Shown here: positions 27,205 through 36,327 of the stretch, one piece after another | Numbering within the stretch: the first letter of the stretch is position 1 | How the letters are laid out: the number at the start of each line of letters is the position of its first letter | Origin: Microcystis novacekii Mn_MB_F_20050700_S1 | Lineage (GTDB): Bacteria; Cyanobacteriota; Cyanobacteriia; Cyanobacteriales; Microcystaceae | Length of the DNA: 46,126 nt | Assembly (NCBI GenBank): GCA_007096045.1 | Contig: SFAU01000220.1 | Coordinates: forward strand, 1 to 46,126 | Direction of reading: 5' to 3' | Notes under the pieces: model-generated | Databases searched by the model: none | Told to the model about the DNA's origin: nothing | What the model saw: the letters and a program-made list of their open reading frames with translations, nothing else | Position numbers and translations under genes: made by a program

Positions 27205-27503
27205 ATTGTCACTGCTGAAACTTCCCCATATACTTGTGAATAAGTTACAACTATAGAGTAAATGCTAAAGTTTTCCCTTTAACATTTCTCTGGAAAATTC
27301 TTTGAATAATTGAATAACTTGGCTTATAAACCGTGATTTTATCAAGGTTATTTTCAGTGCAAATGAGATAGTTGTAATTGCTAAACGACAATAAATCATA
27401 AGCTTTCGGGCAATACCGAAAAAAGACCTGGCTGGGTTCCCTCGCTCCTAGGATAACCAGATAGTTATCAAACACAATTATTGTCCTCAAAACAAGGAAA
27501 AAA

Positions 27504-30500
27504 ATGCCGAAAACTCGAAGCGATAAAATCGCCCATCCTATAGCCGTTGTCGGAATGGGTTGCCATTACCCTGGTGCCAACCAATTAAGCCAACTTTGGG
27601 AGAATATTTTGGCGCGTCGTTGTCAATTTCGCCAGTTTCCCGACCAACGTTTACCACTCTCGGAATATTATGATCCCGATCCCGCCACTCCCGATAAAAC
27701 CTACGGAACACGCGGGGCCTTCATTGATGGCTTTCAATTCGACTGGATTAATCGTCGAGTTCCGAAAAAAACGGTCGATGGAACCGACATCGTGCATTGG
27801 TTAGCCTTAGAAGTAGCCGACAAAGCGATCGAAGATGCTGGGTATCGTCGAGATACCATTCCCACCCAGAAAACCGGGGTCATTCTCGGCAATTCCTTAA
27901 CTGGAGAACATACTCGCTCGAATGTGATGCGGTTACGTTGGCCCTACGTACAAAGAGCCTTGCGAGCTGCTGCCGAAGTCAAAGGACTGTCTGGAACAAT
28001 TGTGGAAGAACTTCTCGAAACAATGGAGAAATTCTATAAATCCGTTTTCCCACCCATTACCGAAGATACCCTTGCCGGAGGACTGTCCAACACCATAGCC
28101 GGACGAATCTGTAACTTTTTTAATTTTGACGGTGGTGGTTATACCGTGGATGGCGCTTGTTCCTCCTCCCTCATCGCCGTTGTCACTGCCGCCAACGCTT
28201 TAAGTAATGGCGATTTAGACATGGCCTTAGCCGGTGGTATTGATATCAGTCTCGATACCTTTGAATTAATTGGTTTCGCCAAAACCGGCGCACTGACGGC
28301 TCAGGATATGAAAGTGTATGATCGCCGAGCCAGTGGTTTTGTTCCTGGAGAAGGATGTGGTTTTGTTGTCCTCAAACGCTTAGAAGATGCCAGAAAAGCG
28401 GGGGATTTTGTTTACGCCATCCTCAAAGGATGGGGAATTTCTTCTGATGGCAAAGGAGGGATTACTGCTCCTTCCAAATTTGGTCAGTCAAAAGCCTTGC
28501 TTCGCGCCTACCAAAAAGCTGGCTATAGCCCTCATACTTTGCATTTTATTGAGGGACATGGAACAGGAACTCCCGTTGGCGATCGCACTGAACTGGAAGG
28601 AATTGCCCTGGCAATGGCAGCAGAGGGAGAAATCGCTCCTCGCTCCTGCGGAGTCACTTCTTTTAAGTCCCTAGTTGGCCATACTAAAGCGGCTGCTGGA
28701 ATCGGAGGTTTGATTAAAGCCGTAATGGCAGTTAATCAACGCATAGTTCCTCCCACTGTCGGTTGTCAAGAGCCTAATTCCATCTTTGAAACTCATGCAC
28801 TCCCTCTCTATCCCATCTTACAAGGGGAAATTCATCAACCAACAACAATTCTCAAAGCTGGTGTATCGGCGATGGGATTTGGCGGCATTAACACCCATGT
28901 AACCCTAATATCTGGTGATGCAGCTTCCCCCCGGTTAAAACCCAGTTTAGACCAGCGTTCGCTTTTAGTCTCCAACCAAGATAGCGAAATCTTTGTCTTC
29001 GGTGCTAATTCTCTTGCCCAACTGCTGGAATCTCTGCAAATTTTCTCAGAACAAGCCAAAGGGATGAGTTTAGCAGACATGGTGGATTTAGCAGCGCAGA
29101 ATGCTCAAAAATTAGCCCCTCAGACTCCAATTCGCGCCGCCATTGTGGCAGAAAACCCCAGAGAATTACTGGAGCGCTTGGAGCATTTAATCAACATTCT
29201 TCACTCTCAACCCCCAGCCACGGGAGAAACATATATATCCCAGCGAAAAGACATCTGGCTCGCCCATCAAGTGCAGCGTTCTCGAGTAGCTTTTCTCTTT
29301 CCAGGACAAGGTTCACAAAAATTGAACATGGCCCGAACTTTAGTGGAGCGATATGCTTGGGCAAGAGAGTTAGTGCAACAGGCCGATTTATGGCTGATTG
29401 AATCTGGTTTTGAACCGATTAGTTCATTAATTTACCGTCCTCTTGACCGCGCTGTCAATCAAAAACAGGTAGAGGAATGGTTTAGTTCTCTTACTTATGT
29501 GGCTCCTCAAGCAATTTGTTTGACTTCTCTATTATGGAAGCATTATCTAATGCGACTTGGGGTAAAACCAGTGGCTTTAGGTGGTCATAGTTTAGGAGAA
29601 TTAACTGCTTTTGAATCGGCTGGTGCTTATGATGAAAAAACCCTCCTTTGCTTTGCCGCAATGCGGGGAAAAGCAATGACAGTTAAGGGCGATTCTATCG
29701 GGACAATGGCCAGTTTAGCTTGTTCATACGCCACAGCACAAAAACTCTTACAAGGGATTTCAGGATATGTAACTGTTGCCAATATTAACAGTCCTAAACA
29801 GACAGTTATTTCTGGAGAAAAGGCTAGTGTTGCTGCTGTTTGTGACCTGGCATTAGCTCAAGAAATTCAAGTCCGTCAACTTCCGGTAGCGAACGCCTTT
29901 CACTCCCAGATGGTGGCGACAGCGGCTGAATATTTGCGACAAGAAGCTCCCATTCCTGAGATTTTAGCACAGGTTTCTCTGCCTCTATTCACCAGCGTTA
30001 ACGGGCAGATAGTTAATTCAGGACTCAACTTAAAAGAACACTTTGCTGATCAGATTGTTGCTCAGGTAAATTTTGTTTCTCTTGTCGAAAATCTGAAGAA
30101 TAAATGTGACTTGATAGTTGAAGTCGGACCGGGTAAAGTGCTTTCTGGTTTAGTGGAAGCAACAGATACTTCTGTCCTCTGTTTTCCCCTAGAGTCAAAA
30201 CCGGGTATCGCTTGCGATTTGAATACTTTTTTAGCCGCATACTTTGTCCAAGGAGGCGAAGTTAACTGGCCAGCTTTGTATGAACAACGACTGGTTCGTC
30301 CTTTTGTTCCTGCTGCTGAACGTCTATTTGTTGATAATCCCTGCGAACGATCTTTTTCAGTATCTCTTGAAGAAATTGAGTCGAGTTCCTCCTTTTCTTG
30401 GGGAGAAATACAACAGTCATCACCAAATCTGGCTCTCGCTCATTCCTCGAATTTTTCCCAACCAGAAAGTTTTGTTGCAGATGATGAACTAACGACAGTC

Positions 30501-30596
30501 TTGGCAAATTACCTGCTGGAACGTGGTTCTTTTCTCTCTGAGTTAATCAGTGCCGATATCCAAAGCTTACCCTTTGTAAACACTCACAATCCCTAG
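27504..30596 (+). CDS. Iterative type I PKS, enediyne-type: ketosynthase-acyltransferase subunit
   Basis: A 1030-residue protein that is the first half of a PksE/PfaA-like synthase. The ketosynthase (about 10-470) has active-site Cys219 in DGACSSS, His352 in EGHGTGT and His393 in GHTKAAAG. The stretches RLRWPYV and TLAGGLSNTIAGRICN are what I remember from enediyne synthase KS domains. The acyltransferase (about 593-900) has FPGQGSQ, catalytic Ser696 in GHSLGE and NAFHS at 798-801, close to the HAFH of malonyl-specific enzymes. The last 40 residues (LTTVLANYLLERGSFLSELI) form a helix repeated at the N-terminus of the next protein. The ATG is preceded by AAGGA. Only 8 nt separate it from the second PKS gene. 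It should extend and hold the growing chain on the partner's ACPs. Confidence 0.9.
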   Translation: MPKTRSDKIAHPIAVVGMGCHYPGANQLSQLWENILARRCQFRQFPDQRLPLSEYYDPDPATPDKTYGTRGAFIDGFQFDWINRRVPKKTVDGTDIVHWLALEVADKAIEDAGYRRDTIPTQKTGVILGNSLTGEHTRSNVMRLRWPYVQRALRAAAEVKGLSGTIVEELLETMEKFYKSVFPPITEDTLAGGLSNTIAGRICNFFNFDGGGYTVDGACSSSLIAVVTAANALSNGDLDMALAGGIDISLDTFELIGFAKTGALTAQDMKVYDRRASGFVPGEGCGFVVLKRLEDARKAGDFVYAILKGWGISSDGKGGITAPSKFGQSKALLRAYQKAGYSPHTLHFIEGHGTGTPVGDRTELEGIALAMAAEGEIAPRSCGVTSFKSLVGHTKAAAGIGGLIKAVMAVNQRIVPPTVGCQEPNSIFETHALPLYPILQGEIHQPTTILKAGVSAMGFGGINTHVTLISGDAASPRLKPSLDQRSLLVSNQDSEIFVFGANSLAQLLESLQIFSEQAKGMSLADMVDLAAQNAQKLAPQTPIRAAIVAENPRELLERLEHLINILHSQPPATGETYISQRKDIWLAHQVQRSRVAFLFPGQGSQKLNMARTLVERYAWARELVQQADLWLIESGFEPISSLIYRPLDRAVNQKQVEEWFSSLTYVAPQAICLTSLLWKHYLMRLGVKPVALGGHSLGELTAFESAGAYDEKTLLCFAAMRGKAMTVKGDSIGTMASLACSYATAQKLLQGISGYVTVANINSPKQTVISGEKASVAAVCDLALAQEIQVRQLPVANAFHSQMVATAAEYLRQEAPIPEILAQVSLPLFTSVNGQIVNSGLNLKEHFADQIVAQVNFVSLVENLKNKCDLIVEVGPGKVLSGLVEATDTSVLCFPLESKPGIACDLNTFLAAYFVQGGEVNWPALYEQRLVRPFVPAAERLFVDNPCERSFSVSLEEIESSSSFSWGEIQQSSPNLALAHSSNFSQPESFVADDELTTVLANYLLERGSFLSELISADIQSLPFVNTHNP

Positions 30597-30604
30597 AGGA
30601 CATT

Positions 30605-33600
30605 ATGACTTATTCTTCTGACTCCAAACCAGTCATTGGCAATCAAGAGATTGTCAAACTTCTCTCCCATTACTTCTCTAACCGAAGCCAGTTTTTGTCC
30701 CAAGTTATCAAAGCAGACCTTCAGTCTTATATTTTGCTTAAAAGTCCAGCAACTAATCTGATTCCCTTTCAAAGCAGTGTTCAGGTAAATAAACCTGTTA
30801 ATAGTAATGGTCATAGCACTGTTAATAGTAATGGTCATAACACTGTTAATAGTAATGGTCATAGCACTGTTAATAGTAATGGTCATAACACTGTTAATAG
30901 CAATGGTCATAACACTGTTAATAGTAATGGTCATAGCACTGTTAATAGTAATGGTCATAGCACTGTTAATAGCAATGGTCATAGCAATGGCAATAGCAAG
31001 GGAATCCCAGAAACAACAGTAATCCAAACCAATTTAACTGTTGAAAAACGTTTAATTGAGTTAGTTGCAGAAAAAACTGGCTATCCAGTAGCCAGCATCA
31101 ATCTTGATGCCAAACTACTAGATGATTTGAATTTAGATTCCATCAAAGCTGGCGAGTTAGTAGCGACAGCCGCCAAAACCTTTGGTGTGAGCGGAAAAAT
31201 TGATCCTTCTGCTTTAGCTAATGCTACTTTACAAGAAGTGAAACAGGCTATTGATGCCATTGTTGCGGTGGGAATGCCGACTGAGATTCCTCAGCAAACA
31301 GAAATTGCGCCGGTGGCTTCCCCGCCTTCAGATTCCCTTGATGTTACCCAAAAATTACTGGAATTAGTCGAAGAAATGACTGGGTTTCCTAAAGATACCC
31401 TCAGCCTCGATCTTCGTCTTCTTGATGATTTAAACCTTGACTCTATTAAAGCAGCCGAGCTAATTGCTACAGCAGTCAAACAAGTGGGAGCAACTGGAAA
31501 ACTAGATCCCTCAGCTTTAGCGAATGGAACTTTGGCGGATGTCATTGCGGCACTGGAGAAGGTATCAAACCAACTCTCTGTCAAAACTGCTACTTCAGAG
31601 AAAACACCAATCCCGCAAGCAAGCCAAAACAATTCTCCCCCGTTTGTCAACTGGGTTCGTAACTACGCCATTGAATACGTCTCTCAACCTCTGACTCCAT
31701 CAACAATTGCCACTGATTGGTCACAAGCTCAAGTCTTAATTGTCTCTGATGTTTTAGACCTGGGGAATCTATCTAATGCTGGTACATCGATTGCTCAAAC
31801 TCTTACCAAGCAATTAGAGCAATTGGGCGCTCAAGTCCAACAAAAGACCTACGCCGAAATTGCAGCGGCAGAACCCGCCAGTATCGGTTCATTCTCCCAC
31901 TATCTAGGGATTTTACCCGATATTTCCCCCTTGCCATCGGAATTACCCCTCGCCGCCATGGTAACTCGCCTCAGCAGCGTTGCTACCATTAGCCACACCA
32001 ATCCCTCGGCAACTTTAGCTTATATTCAATTTGGTGGGGGGCGTTTTGGCACTGGTGAGGGGGAATACCATCCCGAAGTCGCTTCAGCCGCGGCCTTTGC
32101 CCGCAGTGTTCATCTAGAGCGCCAAGAAGCACGAGTCCGGGTAATAGATTTGGCGGCAGAAATTGAACCAACTCAGGCCAGTAAGTTAGTAATTGAGGAA
32201 CTAGCCGGCTCTGAGGCGATTACAACCGTTGGCTATGATGCGACGCAAGTAAGACTAATCCCCCAAGCCCAGTTACAGCAGCCGATTGATTATACGCCCC
32301 GTTCCCTCACCTGGTCAGCCTCAGACGTAATTCTGGTGACAGGTGGAGCCAAGGGAATTACCGCCGAATGCGCTCTGGCCTTAGGACAAAAAACGGGAGT
32401 GAAAATGGCTTTGGTGGGGCGAGCGCCAGCCCCAGAAACCGGAGACAGCAACAGCGAAATTGCCCAAACTCTCAAGCGCTTAGCGGACCTAGGACTCACC
32501 GGTGCTTACTATCGCTGCAATATTGCCAATCCTACCGAGGTCGAGCAGTTAGTTAACCAAGTGACCCAGGAATTAGGACCGATTACAGGGGTAGTTCACG
32601 GAGCCGGACTCAATCAACCCCGTCGCGTCGAACAAGTTAGCCCCCAAGATGCTCAAACAGAAGTCTCACCCAAACTTTTGGGAGCTTACAACTTATTGCA
32701 GGCCTTAGCCTCTAACCCACCCAAGCTCTTTATCGCTTTTAGTTCGATTATCGGCGTTACCGGAATGCCTGGTAATGCTTGGTATGCCTTTGCCAATGAA
32801 TCCCTGTCCTTGCTGTTACAACAGTACCAACGGCAACACCCCCAAACTCAGGTACTTGCGCTTGCTTATAGCGTTTGGGATGAAATCGGTATGGGAGCGC
32901 GTCTTGGCAGTGTCAAGCATCTAGAGCGCATGGGGATCAAGGCGATTGCTCCGAGTGAAGGAGTCAGCCGCTTTCTCAAGCTTTTCCAAAACGCACCCAG
33001 CACTTCACAGGTAGTAATCACTGCTCGCTTGGGTGGCTTAGATACCTGGTTACCAACTCCCTTACCCTCTCCCGCCGGACTGCGCTTTATCGAAAATGTC
33101 CAATATGTGGAACCACAGGTAGCCTTGACCGTGCGGACTCATCTGAGTTTAGGGAAGGATCTCTATGTCAAAGACCACCTTTGGCGCGGTTCTTATTTAT
33201 TCCCCACCGTGTTTGGGTTATGTGCCATGGCCCAAGCTGTAGCTTACCTGACAGGAACCTCAAACCCTCCAATTGTTCGCCTGGAAGATATTTCTCTGCG
33301 ACGACCAATAGTCGTTAATCCAGAGACTGGGGTTGACATTCAAATTGAAGCAGAAATTGCCGAAGCTACCAGCAATGGGGAACGTCGAGTTAAAGTTGGC
33401 ATTTATACCGAGCAAACCGGCTTTTCTCTGGCTCATTTTTCTGCCAATCTCATTCTCGGAGAGTTGACTTCTGCTTCTCAGGAAAAACCCGAATTAGGCC
33501 AACCTCTCCCAATCGCTCCCAAAACTGATCTCTATGGGGATTTACTCTTCCAGGGAGAACGTTTTCAACGCCTGGGTGAAATTTACATCCTTAGTGAAAA

Positions 33601-35770
33601 ACAGAGTGTTTTCCGTTCCCACGCTCAACTTTCTGGAGAAGATTTATCCAATCAAAGCTTTAGCCAGGGATTGAATCACTCCTTAATCCTCGGCGATCCC
33701 TATTTTCGCGATGTCTTGCTCCAATCGGTACAATTGACCATTCCCCAAGATATCTGTTTACCCGTAGAAATTGCCAAGATTGAGCGATTTAAACCAGCCA
33801 GCAGCGATCAAGGTCGCCGCCTTGTCACCGTTAACCTATTGGCGCGGGAAGAGCGGGAGTATATTAGTGAAGTGATTGCTACCGATGAGCAGGGGAACTT
33901 AATTGAACGCTTGAGCGGTTATCGCCTACGGATTCTCGAAGAACACCCAGAAAATCCTACGGCTGCTGAGTTAGGCAATCCCGAAACCCGTGATCGCCAA
34001 CACTTGCGACAAGTGTTACAGACAACTTGTCAGGGATTCGAGATTCCACCGCCTACCGTTGCGCTTGGTTATGCGCCTAACCTGCAAGGGAAATCCTTAG
34101 AACAGCGCCGCCAACAGGAAAAACCCATTGTAGAACGGGCGCTGAAAACTAAGCTAGGACTCAAACCCGAGCAAAAACTTGTTTTCGAGCTTGAGTCTCT
34201 CCCCTCCGGTAAGCCTCAATTGAGCGGGACACAAGTGTCTGGGTTAAATGTTTCTTTATCTCACTGCGATCGCTATTGTCTCTGCACCGTCGCTGAAACC
34301 CCCCAAGGTTGTGATATCGAAGCAATTACCCCTCGGACGGCGGAAGACTGGGTCGCCCTCTTAAGCGATCGCCGTAGTCAACTGATGGAGCAATTAGTGC
34401 GCCAAGGAGACACTCAAGAGCAGGCCGGTATGAGGATTTGGTCAGCCACAGAAGCAGTTCGCAAAGCTTTTAATGGTAGCGACCCGCAGTTTTCTCTAGT
34501 GGCGAAACAAGGGGATGGGGTCTTGTTATCCACCTCAACCCCGGAGGGTGAGTCTCAAGTGCTGACTGTCCCTGTCAAGTTAACCCGCCCACCAGAACGG
34601 ATGGTGGCGATTGTGGTTTCCCACACCCCAGGGTCTGTCCCCACAGAAGCTAATTTCCAGTCTCCTCAAGCAACGGAAGCGGCGATTATCCCAGCGACAC
34701 CGGGGAAAATTGACAGCCATAGCTCTCGCTACACCCATGATGGCCCGCAAGGACAATTAGTCTATGAGCAACGCTATCAAGTCAGTTTCAAAGATAGTGG
34801 TAGCATTAGCCGTCACGTTTACTTTGCCCAATATTTTCGCTGGATTGGCAAAATTCGGGAATTGCCGATGGAAAGCATTGCTCAGCAAATGTTAACGGAC
34901 TTTCTCACCGGAGATTGGGGCATGGTTACCAATTCCGTTAGTTTGCGGGTTGTGGGAGAAGCTACCTCCTATGACGTGATTCAAGCACGAGCCTGGGTGG
35001 GCAATATTGTCGGCTCCTCCTTTGAGACTTACATCGAGTTTTGTAAGGTATTACCCGATAATTCCCTAGAGCGTCTGGCGATTGCCGAAGTTAAAGCCAC
35101 TTGGGTGCGGTTAGTCAGCTATGGAGTTCCTGCTCCCATGCCTTTCCCGCCCTATCTCCAAGACTATTTGGCTCGCTTTGCCGCTGACAAACCCGCCAGC
35201 CTCGATTTAAAACACCCTGAAACCCTGCCGCTGCCTCCTCTACCTGCTAGTTTAGCCTCCTTAGATACTGGTGCCATCATTGATAAAACCCCAGTGCAAG
35301 AAAGTCGTTATGGAAGGCTATTGCGCTCTGAAGTTTTCCAAACCACTCTGGAAGAATCGAATTTAGTTGGTAATGTCTATTACGGCAATTATTTCATCTG
35401 GCAAGGGCGAGTTCTCGACCTATTCCTTTACTCGGTTGCTCCTGAATACCTGCGAGTATCTAACCCTCTCGGTGAAATGGTTTGTTTGTACACCCGTATG
35501 GACTATCTACGGGAAGCGATGCCTTTTGATCGCATTCGCACCCTTCTCTATGTGCGTTCAGTATCCGAGTGTGGCGCATCTTTCAACTTTGAGTTCTTCC
35601 GGGAACAGCCTGATGGCACTTTGGAAAAACTCCATGTCGGTCAACAAGATGTGGCTTGGGTGGAGCGTCAAGAAGATGGAACGGCTGTGGCCGCACCTTG
35701 GCCCGAGGCGGTGAAGCAGTCTTTAGTCGCAAGGGCGACCACCAGGGAAGCGGCTCTGTTAATGGTCTAG
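30605..35770 (+). CDS. Iterative type I PKS, second subunit: ACP-ACP-KR-DH-PPTase-TE-TE
   Basis: A 1721-residue multidomain protein. An N-terminal helix (13-45) copies the end of the KS-AT subunit; a repetitive NSNGHSTV linker follows (66-130). Two ACPs have phosphopantetheine serines at 179 and 280, both in LLDDLNLDSIKA. The ketoreductase (about 570-815) has the NADPH motif VTGGAKGI and active-site AFSS and Y727. The dehydratase (about 840-1115) has its histidine in VKDHLWRGSYLFPTV. A built-in phosphopantetheinyl transferase (about 1170-1340) shows GCDIE and WSATEAVRKAF. Two hotdog thioesterase domains end it: 1385-1510 (RHVYFAQYFRW) and 1568-1690 (NLVGNVYYGNYFIWQGR, very like enediyne E10 thioesterases). 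From ACP to PPTase the order is that of PksE; the tandem ACPs and fused TEs are not usual. Confidence 0.9.
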   Translation: MTYSSDSKPVIGNQEIVKLLSHYFSNRSQFLSQVIKADLQSYILLKSPATNLIPFQSSVQVNKPVNSNGHSTVNSNGHNTVNSNGHSTVNSNGHNTVNSNGHNTVNSNGHSTVNSNGHSTVNSNGHSNGNSKGIPETTVIQTNLTVEKRLIELVAEKTGYPVASINLDAKLLDDLNLDSIKAGELVATAAKTFGVSGKIDPSALANATLQEVKQAIDAIVAVGMPTEIPQQTEIAPVASPPSDSLDVTQKLLELVEEMTGFPKDTLSLDLRLLDDLNLDSIKAAELIATAVKQVGATGKLDPSALANGTLADVIAALEKVSNQLSVKTATSEKTPIPQASQNNSPPFVNWVRNYAIEYVSQPLTPSTIATDWSQAQVLIVSDVLDLGNLSNAGTSIAQTLTKQLEQLGAQVQQKTYAEIAAAEPASIGSFSHYLGILPDISPLPSELPLAAMVTRLSSVATISHTNPSATLAYIQFGGGRFGTGEGEYHPEVASAAAFARSVHLERQEARVRVIDLAAEIEPTQASKLVIEELAGSEAITTVGYDATQVRLIPQAQLQQPIDYTPRSLTWSASDVILVTGGAKGITAECALALGQKTGVKMALVGRAPAPETGDSNSEIAQTLKRLADLGLTGAYYRCNIANPTEVEQLVNQVTQELGPITGVVHGAGLNQPRRVEQVSPQDAQTEVSPKLLGAYNLLQALASNPPKLFIAFSSIIGVTGMPGNAWYAFANESLSLLLQQYQRQHPQTQVLALAYSVWDEIGMGARLGSVKHLERMGIKAIAPSEGVSRFLKLFQNAPSTSQVVITARLGGLDTWLPTPLPSPAGLRFIENVQYVEPQVALTVRTHLSLGKDLYVKDHLWRGSYLFPTVFGLCAMAQAVAYLTGTSNPPIVRLEDISLRRPIVVNPETGVDIQIEAEIAEATSNGERRVKVGIYTEQTGFSLAHFSANLILGELTSASQEKPELGQPLPIAPKTDLYGDLLFQGERFQRLGEIYILSEKQSVFRSHAQLSGEDLSNQSFSQGLNHSLILGDPYFRDVLLQSVQLTIPQDICLPVEIAKIERFKPASSDQGRRLVTVNLLAREEREYISEVIATDEQGNLIERLSGYRLRILEEHPENPTAAELGNPETRDRQHLRQVLQTTCQGFEIPPPTVALGYAPNLQGKSLEQRRQQEKPIVERALKTKLGLKPEQKLVFELESLPSGKPQLSGTQVSGLNVSLSHCDRYCLCTVAETPQGCDIEAITPRTAEDWVALLSDRRSQLMEQLVRQGDTQEQAGMRIWSATEAVRKAFNGSDPQFSLVAKQGDGVLLSTSTPEGESQVLTVPVKLTRPPERMVAIVVSHTPGSVPTEANFQSPQATEAAIIPATPGKIDSHSSRYTHDGPQGQLVYEQRYQVSFKDSGSISRHVYFAQYFRWIGKIRELPMESIAQQMLTDFLTGDWGMVTNSVSLRVVGEATSYDVIQARAWVGNIVGSSFETYIEFCKVLPDNSLERLAIAEVKATWVRLVSYGVPAPMPFPPYLQDYLARFAADKPASLDLKHPETLPLPPLPASLASLDTGAIIDKTPVQESRYGRLLRSEVFQTTLEESNLVGNVYYGNYFIWQGRVLDLFLYSVAPEYLRVSNPLGEMVCLYTRMDYLREAMPFDRIRTLLYVRSVSECGASFNFEFFREQPDGTLEKLHVGQQDVAWVERQEDGTAVAAPWPEAVKQSLVARATTREAALLMV
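30797..30988 (+). repeat. 24-bp minisatellite inside the PKS gene (8 units)
   Basis: Eight contiguous 24-nt units of the form GTTAATAGTAATGGTCATAG plus CACT or AACACT variants encode VNSNGHST or VNSNGHNT. They form a flexible hydrophilic linker before the first ACP. The unit length is a multiple of three, so copy-number changes keep the frame. The opposite strand is also open through the repeat, which is a by-product. Confidence 0.95.
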
Positions 35771-35785
35771 GAAAACCCAATCTGT

Positions 35786-35807
35786 AGGATGGGGGGGAAC
35801 CCATCCT
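35786..35807. repeat. Short hairpin after the PKS genes
   Basis: AGGATGGG (35786-35793) pairs with CCCATCCT (35800-35807), 16 bp after the PKS stop. There is no T-run, so it is more likely an mRNA processing/stability hairpin or a repeat relic than a terminator. Confidence 0.45.
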
Positions 35808-35871
35808 CAGACCAACCTACTGACTAGATTCTGCTTTCTCACTTTTCTCTATCTACCCAGGAAAATTTGTC

Positions 35872-36114
35872 ATGTACAAGCCGAATAAATCATTGAGAAA
35901 CCAACTCCGACTGATCCACATTTTGGCATCACTTCTCTTAGGTATTTTTATCTATTCCCCCTGGCGCAATCATCCAGGAATGCTGATAGCCGTCGGGATT
36001 GTCGTCTTTCCCCTCTTAAGCTTCACTGGACTTTGGATGTGGCAAGGGCGACGCATCGAAAAATGGTTAATGGAGAGCCGAACCATACTTTCCTCAGAGG
36101 ATTCTCCCTCTTAA
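35872..36114 (+). CDS. Small two-helix membrane protein
   Basis: An 80-residue protein with two predicted membrane helices (about 13-29 and 37-57) joined by a short YSPWRNHPG turn, then a basic QGRRIEKW and a polar tail. AGGA lies about 11 nt before the ATG. The spacing and helix pattern recall the last part of PepSY-associated membrane proteins (LLSFTGLWMWQGRR is reminiscent), but this is only a resemblance. Its position between PKS and tailoring genes suggests a part in the same pathway, perhaps holding enzymes at the membrane. Function unknown. Confidence 0.65.
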   Translation: MYKPNKSLRNQLRLIHILASLLLGIFIYSPWRNHPGMLIAVGIVVFPLLSFTGLWMWQGRRIEKWLMESRTILSSEDSPS

Positions 36115-36180
36115 TTGAACTAACTTAACGTAATTCTGGTTCTTCGGTTTGTGTTATGTAATAGACGGGGATTATACGCG

Positions 36181-36324
36181 ATGAAAACCTTTGTGGTTGA
36201 TCTAGAACCAACTAATCAATTAAGTCTCTTGCCAGATCAGGATTTAGTCGATTTATGCCCCCCGATCAAACCAGACCTAGTAACGAAGAACCGTAATTCT
36301 CATCCCTTTATCAGGAGAAATTGA
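36181..36324 (+). CDS. Possible 47-residue peptide gene coupled to the flavoprotein gene
   Basis: An ATG-started frame of 47 codons (MKTFVVDLEPTNQLSLLPDQ at its N-terminus, ending HPFIRRN). Its TGA ends 3 nt before the ATG of the first flavoprotein, whose AGGAG ribosome site lies inside the end of this frame, a layout typical of translational coupling. GGGGA stands 11 nt upstream of its own ATG. The peptide is polar, Asp- and Pro-rich in its middle, with one Cys. It could be a real small protein, a leader peptide controlling the next gene, or chance. I do not recognise it. Confidence 0.4.
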   Translation: MKTFVVDLEPTNQLSLLPDQDLVDLCPPIKPDLVTKNRNSHPFIRRN

Positions 36325-36327
36325 TCA

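Larger units (their letters stand above)
26731..27503. other. Repeat-rich spacer before the PKS locus
   Basis: A 773-bp stretch without a gene I can support. It holds a large G/C-tract palindrome (27038-27076) and a 41-bp tandem duplication (27123-27204), then about 300 bp of ordinary AT-rich sequence that must contain the promoter for the PKS genes. No clear -35/-10 pair stands out. Short frames on both strands here are not convincing. Confidence 0.6.

Noticed and set aside
27251-27490. 79-residue minus-strand frame before the PKS locus
   Set aside because: It starts at TTG without a ribosome site, matches no family I know, and lies where the PKS promoter is expected. The residues look fairly protein-like, so a decayed gene is not excluded.
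30797-30988. CRISPR-like array (regular short repeats)
   Set aside because: Units are contiguous with no spacers and stay in frame within a coding sequence; it is a minisatellite.
30593-31027. 144-residue minus-strand frame rich in TITINS repeats
   Set aside because: It is the reverse reading of the 24-bp minisatellite inside the PKS gene.
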